This document shows, in pieces, positions 8,486-16,118 of a stretch of DNA of 64,000 nucleotides (position 1 is the stretch's first letter; each line of letters starts with the position of its first letter). The stretch is taken from contig NZ_FCOJ02000017.1 in the NCBI RefSeq assembly GCF_001545035.1, positions 62,001 to 126,000 of the forward strand, in the 5' to 3' direction. Below the pieces are notes generated by a model. It was given only the letters and a program-made list of their open reading frames with translations, did no database searches and had not been told where the DNA came from. The translations under genes were made by a program, and so were the position numbers. The stretch comes from Caballeronia glebae. Its GTDB lineage: Bacteria > Pseudomonadota > Gammaproteobacteria > Burkholderiales > Burkholderiaceae.

Positions 8486-9547
8486 TCATTGCATGAACTT
8501 GAGCCAGCGCGCCTTCGCCTGAACGCCAGGCTCGGAGGCCCACCATTCCTCCGACAGCAGCGCCTGCTTCGCGGCATTCGCGGGCGCGCTCGGCAGTTCG
8601 GATGCGCGCTTGTCGGTGATCTTGCCGGTCTTGAATGCGGCCGGATTGCCGGGACCGTAATCGATATAAAGCGGCAGATTCGCCTGCAATTGCGGCGATA
8701 CGGCCGCGTTTAGAAAGCGCACGGCATCGTTCATGTTCGGCGCGTTCTTCAGAATGCAGAGCTGCGTGTTCTGCAGAATGCCGTCGTTGAACGTAAAGGC
8801 GACGTCCGGATTGTCCTTCATCACGGCGCTCGCGCGACCGTTCCAGATCATGGTCATGTCGACTTCGCCATCGTGCAGCAATTGGGCCGACTGTCCACCC
8901 GAGGTCCACCATACCGTGACATTCGGCTTGATCTCTTCGAGCTTCTTGAACGCACGATCCACGTCGAGCGGATAAAGCTTGTCGCGCGGCACGCCGTCCG
9001 CGAGCAGCGCGGCTTCGAGCACGGTCATCGGATCGTTGCGCAGCGCGCGCGTGCCAGGGAAGTTCTTTACGTCCCAGAAGTCTTTCCAGCTTTGCGGCAC
9101 TTTCTTCAGCGTCTTCTTGTTATAGCCGATGACCGTCGAATAGAACTCGTACGCCACTGAATACGGCGTGCGATATTGTTCCGGAATGCTGGCGGCGTTG
9201 GGGATCTTCGAGAAGTCGAGCTTTTCGAGCAGGCCTTCTCGTCCGCCGCGCAAGCAGTTCGACGTCGGGGTATCGACGACGTCCCAGATCGGCTTGCCGG
9301 TCGCGCCTTGCGCCTTGATCTGCGGCCACGCATCCGGAATGCTGTCCTGATTGATCGTAATGCCCAGCTCTTTCGCGGCAGGATCGAGAATCGCCTTGGT
9401 CTGCGCTTCCTGATACGCGCCGCCTTGCGATACGAACGTGATCTTGCCCGCCGCGAACGCGGAAGTCGTGCCCGCGATGCACAGCAGCAATGTCATGGCC
9501 AGCGGGCGAACGGAAAAGTGCGGACAGCGGAACCTTGCAATCTTCAT
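8486..9547 (-). CDS. Polyamine-type ABC transporter periplasmic binding protein (PotD-like)
   Basis: A 353-residue extracellular solute-binding protein. The signal peptide ends near SAFAAGK (about residue 33). The mature start KITFVSQGGAYQEAQTKAIL is typical of the PotD/ABC-type polyamine binding family, and WWTSGGQSAQLLHDGEVDMTMIWNGRA is the conserved hinge-region segment. Start ATG at 9545-9547 is preceded by GAGGAAAA, a good ribosome binding site; the open frame upstream lacks a signal sequence. It presumably feeds the permeases at 3602-5319. Its promoter region contains the palindromic element at 9641-9928. Confidence 0.9.
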   Translation of the reverse strand: MKIARFRCPHFSVRPLAMTLLLCIAGTTSAFAAGKITFVSQGGAYQEAQTKAILDPAAKELGITINQDSIPDAWPQIKAQGATGKPIWDVVDTPTSNCLRGGREGLLEKLDFSKIPNAASIPEQYRTPYSVAYEFYSTVIGYNKKTLKKVPQSWKDFWDVKNFPGTRALRNDPMTVLEAALLADGVPRDKLYPLDVDRAFKKLEEIKPNVTVWWTSGGQSAQLLHDGEVDMTMIWNGRASAVMKDNPDVAFTFNDGILQNTQLCILKNAPNMNDAVRFLNAAVSPQLQANLPLYIDYGPGNPAAFKTGKITDKRASELPSAPANAAKQALLSEEWWASEPGVQAKARWLKFMQ

Positions 9548-10024
9548 CACGGCGTTTTCCTCGACAAGATTGAAGCAGTGGACGTCCTGCAGATCGCGGT
9601 CCCGTCCGGCTTCGAGCGAAGGCGGGGACGGCGCGCATGAGTAGGATCTGTTCACCTATAAAACGGCCATGCGAACGCCCGAAATCGGCTGCTGTGCAAG
9701 GAGCGCGTCGCGCCGTTTGGCCGCCCCAAACAAGCGACGCGCGACGCCGCAATACGGCCGATTTCGGGCGTTCCCCCAAATTGAATTTTTGGTCAGGGGT
9801 TGCCCCATAAAGGGCCGCTCGCGGCGTCATGCTCCTTGCAATATTCCCGATATTCGCTTCGTCGCATTCCTTGCGATCGGCCCTTTATGGGGCAACGCAT
9901 GGCCGTTTTATAGGTGAACAGACCCTACAAATATATTGAGTCAAATACGCGGGGGCAACGCCGGAATTGTTGGAGTGACCATGACCTGATGTTATGTCAG
10001 TGCAATGGCCACGTCCTGTCGCCT
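9548..10024. other. 477-bp intergenic region holding a palindromic element
   Basis: No protein gene is supported here; the short open frames within it are by-products of the inverted repeats. The stretch contains the element at 9641-9928 and, beyond it, AT-richer DNA (ATATATTGAGTCAAATACG around 9930-9948) that could carry the promoter of the binding-protein gene if the element does not block it. No clear -35/-10 pair was assigned. Confidence 0.7.
9641..9928. repeat. Nested inverted-repeat element (A-B-B'-C-C'-A', possible MITE)
   Basis: Outer arms 9641-9673 and 9896-9928 are 33-bp inverted repeats with one mismatch (core TCTGTTCACCTATAAAACGG). Immediately inside, 9673-9689 and 9757-9773 are a perfect 17-bp inverted repeat (GAACGCCCGAAATCGGC), and 9799-9817 and 9878-9896 a perfect 19-bp inverted repeat (GTTGCCCCATAAAGGGCCG). 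The B and C arms abut the outer stem with no linker; B' and C are separated by 25 nt. The B arm has an inner hairpin (9703-9711 with 9734-9742, 9715-9720 with 9726-9731). Loop segments 9695-9704 and 9831-9840 are complementary over 10 bp. TA flanks the ends (9642-9643, 9926-9927). It encodes no transposase. Confidence 0.9.
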
Positions 10025-10369
10025 TTAGAAGATCACGTAGACCTTGCGCATGGTCTGATCGACTTCCCATGTACCTTCGGTGTTCGCTGCGAAGAAGAGC
10101 GTATCGCCGCCGGTGAAGTGGATCGTATCTTCGCCATCGGGCGTGAAGCGGCCGCTGCCCAACAGAAAATGCATGACTTCGGCCTCTTTCACCGAACGCC
10201 GATAAGTACCCGGCGTGCATTCGAATACGCCGGTATCGATCGCCTCGCTTCCCGGGATAACTTTCTGCACGCCCGATATCTTTATGTCCTGCGTGCCCGG
10301 AAGTCCGGCCGTGCCCCAGTCTTCCAGTCCTTCAATAGCAATGCTCTGCCTGATCTGCTGAACTTTCAT
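10025..10369 (-). CDS. EutQ-like single-domain cupin (DUF861 type)
   Basis: A 114-residue small beta-barrel protein. The sequence FECTPGTYRRSVKEAEVMHFLLGSGRFTPDGEDTIHFTGGDTLFFAANTEGTWEV matches the cupin_3/DUF861 layout, with the conserved GTW(E/K)V near the end; it has few of the His/Glu metal ligands of classical cupins. Such proteins accompany amine and ethanolamine catabolic enzymes, but a reaction is not established. It ends a minus-strand run (deacylase, aldehyde dehydrogenase, tartrate-type dehydrogenase), 9 bp after the deacylase. Confidence 0.8.
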   Translation of the reverse strand: MKVQQIRQSIAIEGLEDWGTAGLPGTQDIKISGVQKVIPGSEAIDTGVFECTPGTYRRSVKEAEVMHFLLGSGRFTPDGEDTIHFTGGDTLFFAANTEGTWEVDQTMRKVYVIF

Positions 10370-10378
10370 CGCTCGCCT

Positions 10379-11359
10379 TTAAGTGGATTGAATGCGCCGT
10401 TCGATCTTGCCGAAACGCACGACCGTCACGCCCGGCCGCAACTGTCGCAGCGACGGCATCACGAGCATGCAATCGTCATAGGGCGTCTTGACCGCAACGC
10501 CCTCCGACCAGCCGATCACGCTGCCCGCTTCGGGAAACACTTCGAGGCCGGTGTAGGCATCGGCGAAACGGAAGTCCATGCTCTTCGCGACGACCGGTTC
10601 GGTCACGCGCACGACGAGCATCTCTTGCGGCGATGGCTGAATCCAGCCGGCGGGAAGATCTTCCTCGTCGATCACGCCCGACAGCCGAAGAAAGCGCGCG
10701 GTCACATCGCGTGCGACCGTTACCGCATTCGCTTCCCAGTGCTGGCCGCATTCGATGAGCAACGCGTTCTTGCTGCTTGAAGGATCGCCGAAGCCTTCGT
10801 AATCGCGCATGCGCCGGCCTTCGGGATGGCCTTCGTCGCAAATCACGGTGGCGGGCGTGCCGAGCTTCACCGACAAGTCGATGCCTTTATCGAGCGGCCC
10901 CGCGACGATCAACGGCTTGCTCCTCTCATGCATCGAATGAAGATCGAGCAACAGATCCACGGTATCGATCACGGGCCGCATTGCACGGGCGCGGCGCAAC
11001 TCGCTCGAATCGCGCGACGCGTCGTCGAGCGCTTGCGCGGTCCATACGCGATTGAAGTCCTGATCGACGAAGCGCGACGCATCGGGCGTGCTCGCATCGA
11101 AACGCGCGTAGGCGTCGACGTTCGCGAACGCGAGCGTGAGCTTGCCGCGTCGCGGGCGCAGCCGGGCACGCAGCAATGCATCGACGACGATCGCGCCGCT
11201 TACTTCGTTGCCGTGCGTGAGCGCGTTGATCATCACATGCGCTCCGTCGACGCCCGAATCGAACGTATGCACATACGGCACGCCCGCGTTGCCCGACGCA
11301 TGCGCGCCGATATCGGGGAACGTGATCTCGATCGGGTATGCGTTCAAATGCGCGCTCAT
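10379..11359 (-). CDS. AstE/AspA-family deacylase (succinylglutamate desuccinylase/aspartoacylase-like)
   Basis: A 326-residue zinc-dependent hydrolase of the M14 AstE/AspA group. The zinc-binding HxxE motif is in NALTHGNEVSGAIV near residues 47-60 (His and Glu), and the third ligand His is in LLLDLHSMHERSKP. It should remove an acyl group from an N-acylated amino acid or diamine. The start ATG at 11357-11359 overlaps the upstream aldehyde dehydrogenase stop as ATGA, so the two are translationally coupled. Neighbours suggest a route in which an acylated amine is deacylated, transaminated and oxidised. It lacks the HGDE pattern seen in ectoine DoeB deacetylases, so that assignment is not made. 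Confidence 0.8.
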   Translation of the reverse strand: MSAHLNAYPIEITFPDIGAHASGNAGVPYVHTFDSGVDGAHVMINALTHGNEVSGAIVVDALLRARLRPRRGKLTLAFANVDAYARFDASTPDASRFVDQDFNRVWTAQALDDASRDSSELRRARAMRPVIDTVDLLLDLHSMHERSKPLIVAGPLDKGIDLSVKLGTPATVICDEGHPEGRRMRDYEGFGDPSSSKNALLIECGQHWEANAVTVARDVTARFLRLSGVIDEEDLPAGWIQPSPQEMLVVRVTEPVVAKSMDFRFADAYTGLEVFPEAGSVIGWSEGVAVKTPYDDCMLVMPSLRQLRPGVTVVRFGKIERRIQST

Positions 11360-12828
11360 TCGAGACCGCCCTGGCAGAGATATTTGATCGAGAGGTAATC
11401 GTCGAGGCCGTACTTCGAGCCTTCGCGTCCATAGCCCGATTCCTTGACGCCGCCGAACGGCGCGGCCTCGCTCGAAATCGCGCCTTCGTTGATGCCGACG
11501 AGACCCGCTTCGAGCAGACGCGAAACGCGGTCGATGCGCTTCAGGTTCTGGCTGTAGAAATACGCGGCGAGGCCGAACGGCGTGTCGTTCGCGACGCGGA
11601 TCGCTTCGGCTTCGTCGTCGAAACGAAAGAGCGGCACGACCGGGCCGAAGGTTTCTTCGCAACTCAGTTGCATGTCGGGCGTGGCGTTGGCGAGCACGGT
11701 CGGCGCGTAGTAGTTGGGGCCGAGTTCGGTAAGCCGCTTGCCGCCCGTGAGCGCGCGTGCGCCGCGCTTCAAGGCGTCGTTCACATGACGCTCGATCTTC
11801 TCTACCGCGCGCGCGTTGATCATCGGGCCGATCTGCGCATCGGCATTAGTTGCAGGTGCAACTATCAATGCGGCGACGCGCTTCGCCAGCAGATCGGCGA
11901 ACTTGTCGTACACGGCCGACTGCACGTACACGCGATTCGGGCACACGCAGGTCTGTCCGCCATTGCGGAATTTCGACGCCATGAGGCCCGTGACGGCGGC
12001 ATCGAGATCGGCGTCGTCGAATACGATGAAGGGTGCATTGCCGCCGAGTTCCAGCGACAGCTTCTTCAACGTGCCCGCCGACTCGCGCGCGAGGTACTTG
12101 CCGACCGGCGTCGAGCCGGTGAAGGTGATCTTGCGCACACGGCCGTCTTCGAGCCAGTCGGCGACCGCGTCCTGCGCGTTCTCGCGCGATGCGACGATCA
12201 GATTCAGCGCGCCCGCCGGCACGCCCGCTTCGTGCGCGAGCATGACGAGAGCGAGCGCCGTGAGTGGCGTGTCTTCGGCCGGTTTGCCCACGACGGTGCA
12301 ACCCGCCGCGAGCGCAGGCGCGATCTTGCGCGCGATCATCGCGAGCGGGAAATTCCACGGCGTGATGGCCGCGACGATACCCACCGGTTCCTTCACCGCG
12401 CTCATGCGCTTGCCACGCTGCTGCTGCGGAATGATGTCGCCGTAAATGCGCGTGGCTTCGTCCGCGAACCATGCGACGTAGGACGCGCCGTACATCACTT
12501 CGCCGCGGCCTTCCGCGAACGGCTTGCCTTGTTCGAGCGAGATGAGACGTCCGAGCGCATCCGCGTTCTCGACGATCAGCGCATGCCAGCGATGCAGCAC
12601 GGCCGCGCGATCCTTCGGCAGCGTGTCGCGCCACGCGGGGAAAGCGCGCGCGGCGGCATCGGTGGCGGCGCGGGCATCGGCGGGACCGCTGTCGGCCACT
12701 TGCGCGACGACTTCGCCGGTTGCGGGATCGGTGACGGCGAAACGTTGGCCGCTTGCGGCGGCAACCCATTTACCGTCGATGAAATTGTCGGCGCGAATCA
12801 GGTCGCCGAGTTCGTATCGTTGCGTCAT
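11356..12828 (-). CDS. NAD(P)+-dependent succinate-semialdehyde dehydrogenase-like (GabD family)
   Basis: A 490-residue aldehyde dehydrogenase of the GabD group. Catalytic Cys is C294 in GGQTCVCP, with a second Cys two residues on as in the redox-sensitive CxC of GabD proteins; the general base is E260 in LSLELGGNAP. AITPWNFPLAM and FTGSTPVGK form the coenzyme site. It would oxidise a semialdehyde such as succinate semialdehyde, the normal end of putrescine/GABA routes. It lies 16 bp after the tartrate-type dehydrogenase and overlaps the deacylase start. Confidence 0.9.
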   Translation of the reverse strand: MTQRYELGDLIRADNFIDGKWVAAASGQRFAVTDPATGEVVAQVADSGPADARAATDAAARAFPAWRDTLPKDRAAVLHRWHALIVENADALGRLISLEQGKPFAEGRGEVMYGASYVAWFADEATRIYGDIIPQQQRGKRMSAVKEPVGIVAAITPWNFPLAMIARKIAPALAAGCTVVGKPAEDTPLTALALVMLAHEAGVPAGALNLIVASRENAQDAVADWLEDGRVRKITFTGSTPVGKYLARESAGTLKKLSLELGGNAPFIVFDDADLDAAVTGLMASKFRNGGQTCVCPNRVYVQSAVYDKFADLLAKRVAALIVAPATNADAQIGPMINARAVEKIERHVNDALKRGARALTGGKRLTELGPNYYAPTVLANATPDMQLSCEETFGPVVPLFRFDDEAEAIRVANDTPFGLAAYFYSQNLKRIDRVSRLLEAGLVGINEGAISSEAAPFGGVKESGYGREGSKYGLDDYLSIKYLCQGGLE

Positions 12829-12844
12829 GATGTCTCCAGAAAAG

Positions 12845-13909
12845 TCAGGCGAGCATTTGCGCGATGGCCGCGCCGACTTCCGCCGTCTTTGCCTTGCCGC
12901 CGAGATCGCCGGTATGCGGGCCTTCCTTCAATACGGCCGAGATCGCGGCGAGCATCGCGTCGTGCGCGTCGCGTTCGCCGAGGAAGTCGAGCATCATCGC
13001 GGCCGACCAGATCATCGCGACCGGATTGGCGATGCCCTTGCCGGCGATATCCGGCGCCGAGCCATGCACCGGTTCGAACAGCGACGGGAAGTTGCGCTCC
13101 GGATTCATGTTCGCCGAAGGTGCGATGCCGATCGTGCCCGTGCATGCCGGACCCAGGTCCGAAAGAATGTCGCCGAAGAGGTTGGTCGCGACGACCACAT
13201 CGAAGCGATCGGGGCTCAACACGAAGCGCGCGCACAGAATGTCGATGTGCTGCTTGTCCCATTTGATCTCGGGATATTGCGCGGCGATTTCGGCGGCGCG
13301 CGCGTCCCACCACGGCATGCTGATCGAAATGCCGTTGCTCTTCGTGGCGACCGTGATTTTCTTCTCGCGCTTTTGCGCCAGGTCGAACGCAAACTTCAAT
13401 ACGCGCTCGGCGCCCTTGCGCGTGAAGATCGACGTCTGCGATACGAACTCGCGCTCGGTGCCCTCGAACATCGTGCCGCCGACCGACGAATACTCGCCTT
13501 CGGTGTTCTCGCGCACGATCATGAAGTCGATATCGCCCGCCTTGCGATTCGCGAGCGGCGAGGGCACGCCGTCGAAGAGGCGCGCGGGACGCAAGTTGAT
13601 GTATTGATCGAACTCGCGCCGGAATTTGAGCAACGAGCCCCACAGCGAGATATGGTCCGGAACCGTGTCGGGCCAGCCGACCGCGCCGAATAGAATGGCA
13701 TCGGCGTCTTGCAGTTGCGCCTTCCAGTCGTCGGGCATCATCTGGCCGTGTTGCGCGTAGTAGTCGCAACTCGCCCACTCGATATGCCGGTACTCCAGTT
13801 CGATATCGAAGCGCTTGCTCACGGCGTCGAGCGCGCGCAATGCTTCGGGCATGACTTCGACGCCGATGCCGTCGCCCGGAATCACGGCAATACGATATTT
13901 GCTGGACAT
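12845..13909 (-). CDS. Tartrate dehydrogenase/decarboxylase or D-malate dehydrogenase
   Basis: A 354-residue member of the isopropylmalate/isocitrate dehydrogenase family. N-terminal IAVIPGDGIGVEVMPEAL, the MIVRENTEGEYSSVGG substrate loop, catalytic Lys in TVATKSNG, metal-binding Asp residues in NLFGDILSDLGP, and the C-terminal NAD site GSAPDIAGKGIANPVA are all present. The DYYAQHGQMMP and GAVGWPDTVPDH sequences fit the TtuC/DmlA subgroup, which oxidises and decarboxylates D-malate or tartrate. Its job in this amine-like cluster is unclear; a hydroxylated dicarboxylate product could be its substrate. Confidence 0.9.
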   Translation of the reverse strand: MSSKYRIAVIPGDGIGVEVMPEALRALDAVSKRFDIELEYRHIEWASCDYYAQHGQMMPDDWKAQLQDADAILFGAVGWPDTVPDHISLWGSLLKFRREFDQYINLRPARLFDGVPSPLANRKAGDIDFMIVRENTEGEYSSVGGTMFEGTEREFVSQTSIFTRKGAERVLKFAFDLAQKREKKITVATKSNGISISMPWWDARAAEIAAQYPEIKWDKQHIDILCARFVLSPDRFDVVVATNLFGDILSDLGPACTGTIGIAPSANMNPERNFPSLFEPVHGSAPDIAGKGIANPVAMIWSAAMMLDFLGERDAHDAMLAAISAVLKEGPHTGDLGGKAKTAEVGAAIAQMLA

Positions 13910-14004
13910 GTGCTACTCCGCGTGAAAATGATCGACGATAAAAAGCACGCGCGTGCAGAAGGCGCGTGCGTCCGTTCGAGGCAAAAGAGTTAGAGGCGCG
14001 CGCC

Positions 14005-14502
14005 TCAGTGATGGTTCTGCGAGAAGAGCGTTTCGAGCGGATAGTGCGTCTTCACGAACGACGTCTTGATGATGACGTAGCTGAAGTACTTTTCGATGCC
14101 GATGCCGCGCTCCAGCAGCCCTTCGATAATGCTTTGATAGTGACTTACGCTGCGCGTGACGAACTTGAGCAGATAGTCGTAGCCGCCGCTCGCGAGATGA
14201 CATTCGACGATCTCGTCGACATCTTTCACCGCATTCACGAACTTGATGAAGTCTTCGCGGCGATGATCGGCGAGCGTGACTTCGGTGAAGACCACCTGCA
14301 CGTCGCCGAGCTTTTCGAGCTGAATCTGCGCGCCATAACCGACTATATAACCCGCTTTCTCCAGCCGCTTCACACGAATCAGGCAAGGGCTGGGCGACAG
14401 GCCGACCGCATCCGCGAGCTCCACGTTCGTGATGCGCCCGCGTTTCTGCAATTGCGAGAGGATACGCAGATCGATTCGGTCCAGCTTGCTGTCGGTGCTC
14501 AT
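14005..14502 (-). CDS. Lrp/AsnC-family transcriptional regulator
   Basis: A 165-residue Lrp-type regulator. The N-terminal helix-turn-helix is RILSQLQKRGRITNVELADAVGLSPSPCLIRVKRLEKAGYI near residues 13-53, followed by an AsnC ligand-binding ferredoxin-like domain (VFTEVTLADHR, VKDVDEIVECHLASGGYDYLLKFV). It sits between the dehydrogenase gene and the aminotransferase gene, in the same direction, so it is the probable amino-acid-responsive regulator of this block. Tandem A-tract repeats in the aminotransferase promoter (16033-16056) are possible Lrp contacts. Confidence 0.9.
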   Translation of the reverse strand: MSTDSKLDRIDLRILSQLQKRGRITNVELADAVGLSPSPCLIRVKRLEKAGYIVGYGAQIQLEKLGDVQVVFTEVTLADHRREDFIKFVNAVKDVDEIVECHLASGGYDYLLKFVTRSVSHYQSIIEGLLERGIGIEKYFSYVIIKTSFVKTHYPLETLFSQNHH

Positions 14503-14545
14503 CGCGGCGGGTTCGGTCTCGCATGTCGGCGGTCGGTCGATGTTA

Positions 14546-15955
14546 TCACGCAGCCGCGCGGGAACTGAAACCTGATCCGCCTTTCAGCGCGTCGCGCACG
14601 TCGCTTTGCGCGAGTACATCGTCGAGTGTCTTCCTGAGCCGCTCGAACAGCATGTCGAAGTTAGCTTCGGTATAGCAGAGCGCCGGCGCGAAGCCGAGAA
14701 TGTTATCGCCGAACGCGCGAAATACGAGGCCGTTTCCATAAGCCGCTGCAGCGATGCGGTCGGGCAGTTTGAGCGATGCATCGAAACCCTGCTTGCTGTT
14801 CTTATCGGCGACGAGTTCGAGCGCGCCGAGCAAGCCGCGATGCCGCGAATCGCCGACGAGCGGATGATCCAGCAACGCATCGAGCCCTTGCGCGAAACGC
14901 GGCGCCTGCGCCTGGGCATTCGCGAGCAGGCCGCCTTCGTGATAGAGCCGCATGACTTCGAGGCCGATAGCCGCGCTCACCGGATGCGCCGAATACGTAT
15001 GACCATGACCGATGGCCGCGGACACATCGCCGCCATCCGCGATACCTTGATAGACCGCATCGGACATGAGCACCGCGCCCATCGGCGCATAGCCCGCGGT
15101 GAGTCCCTTGGCGACCGTCATAAGATCCGGCTCGACGCCTTCGCCTTCGCATGCGAAGAGCGGTCCCGTGCGGCCGAAGCCGGTAATGACTTCATCCGCG
15201 ACGAAGAGGATATCGAGCTTGCGGCACGCTTCGCGCATCGCCTTCAGCCAGCCGAAAGGCGGCACGATCACGCCGCCCGATCCTTGAATCGGCTCGCAGA
15301 AGAATGCGGCGACGTTGTCCGCGCCCAGCTCCGCGACCTTGGCTTCCAGCGCCTGCACCGAAGCCGCGATGAGCGCGGTGTCATCGGCGTAATCGTTGCG
15401 ATACGCATACGGCGACGCAATGTGATGCTGCGTCGGTAGCGGCAAGTCGAAGTTGCGATGGAACGCGGGCAGCGCGGTCAGTCCCGCGCCGATCGAGGAC
15501 GAACCGTGATAACCGCGTTGCAGCGCGATGAAATGCTTCTTCGACGGCCGGCCCGTCGCGTTGTAGTAGTGCGTGATGAAGCGCAGCGCGGAATCGACGG
15601 CATCCGAGCCGCCGAGCGTGAAGTACACGTGTTGCAGCGACGCGGGCGCAAGCTCGACGAGCTTCGCGGCCAGTTCGATCGCGGGCTCGGAGCCGAAGTG
15701 AAAATAACCCGTGGCGTAGGGCAGTTTCGCCATCTGCTTCGCGGCGGCTTCGACGATGCTCGCGTGTCCATAACCCGTGTTCACGCACCACAGGCCGGAG
15801 AAGGCGTCGAGCAGTTCGCGGCCTTCGATATCGCGCAGGAATACGCCGTCGGCGGAATCGAGCACGGTGACGCCGCGCGCTTCATGCGCGCGATAACTGA
15901 CGACGGGATGAATCAGATGCTTACGGTCGGACTCGACAAGCGACTTGATCGACAT
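14546..15955 (-). CDS. Class III PLP-dependent omega-aminotransferase
   Basis: A 469-residue cytosolic aminotransferase. The PLP Lys is K283 in TVAKGLTAGYAPMGA, the PLP-nitrogen Asp is D254 in VADEVITGFGRTG, and the phosphate site is in FTLGGSDAVDSALR. It resembles the putrescine/beta-alanine:pyruvate group, so it probably moves a terminal amino group of a diamine or omega-amino acid to pyruvate. The start is ATG at 15953-15955 behind AGAGAGAG; an upstream in-frame ATG at 16006 gives an unconserved 17-residue extension. It is the first gene of the minus-strand run toward the Lrp regulator. Confidence 0.9.
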   Translation of the reverse strand: MSIKSLVESDRKHLIHPVVSYRAHEARGVTVLDSADGVFLRDIEGRELLDAFSGLWCVNTGYGHASIVEAAAKQMAKLPYATGYFHFGSEPAIELAAKLVELAPASLQHVYFTLGGSDAVDSALRFITHYYNATGRPSKKHFIALQRGYHGSSSIGAGLTALPAFHRNFDLPLPTQHHIASPYAYRNDYADDTALIAASVQALEAKVAELGADNVAAFFCEPIQGSGGVIVPPFGWLKAMREACRKLDILFVADEVITGFGRTGPLFACEGEGVEPDLMTVAKGLTAGYAPMGAVLMSDAVYQGIADGGDVSAAIGHGHTYSAHPVSAAIGLEVMRLYHEGGLLANAQAQAPRFAQGLDALLDHPLVGDSRHRGLLGALELVADKNSKQGFDASLKLPDRIAAAAYGNGLVFRAFGDNILGFAPALCYTEANFDMLFERLRKTLDDVLAQSDVRDALKGGSGFSSRAAA

Positions 15956-16032
15956 AATGCGGCTCTCTCTTCGCGAAGGGGGCGGAATGGCTCTTGACCG
16001 TTTCATACTATCGGCAGAACCGTATCGCGCGC

Positions 16033-16056
16033 ATCGCCAAAAAAATCGCCAAAAAG
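16033..16056. repeat. Two tandem 12-bp ATCGCCAAAAAA units in aminotransferase promoter
   Basis: 16033-16044 and 16045-16056 are ATCGCCAAAAAA and ATCGCCAAAAAG. The A-tracts recur at about one helical turn, which favours bent DNA of the kind recognised by Lrp-type proteins. They lie about 80-100 bp upstream of the aminotransferase start. Confidence 0.5.
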
Positions 16057-16081
16057 CAAATTCGCGGCGTTTTACGGGGTG

Positions 16082-16104
16082 CTCGCAGCATTTTGTGCTG
16101 CGAG
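16082..16104 (-). terminator. Hairpin downstream of the 2-hydroxyacid dehydrogenase gene
   Basis: CTCGCAGCA (16082-16090) and TGCTGCGAG (16096-16104) form a perfect 9-bp stem with a 5-nt loop, 15 bp beyond the stop of the minus-strand gene at 16119. No U-run follows, so it may stop transcription only weakly or stabilise the mRNA 3' end. Confidence 0.45.
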
Positions 16105-16118
16105 GTCCGCGAGGCGGC

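Noticed and set aside
9669..9917. 82-residue open frame inside the palindromic element
   Set aside because: It reads through the inverted repeats and has no ribosome binding site or protein-like pattern.
10379..11359. Ectoine N-acetyl-diaminobutyrate deacetylase (DoeB)
   Set aside because: The metal-site wording is THGNEVSG rather than the HGDE type of DoeB, and no ectoine hydrolase gene is present, so only the family was called.
11338..13266. 642-residue plus-strand open frame antisense to the GabD-like and tartrate-type dehydrogenases
   Set aside because: Composition and lack of motifs mark it as a codon-bias shadow.
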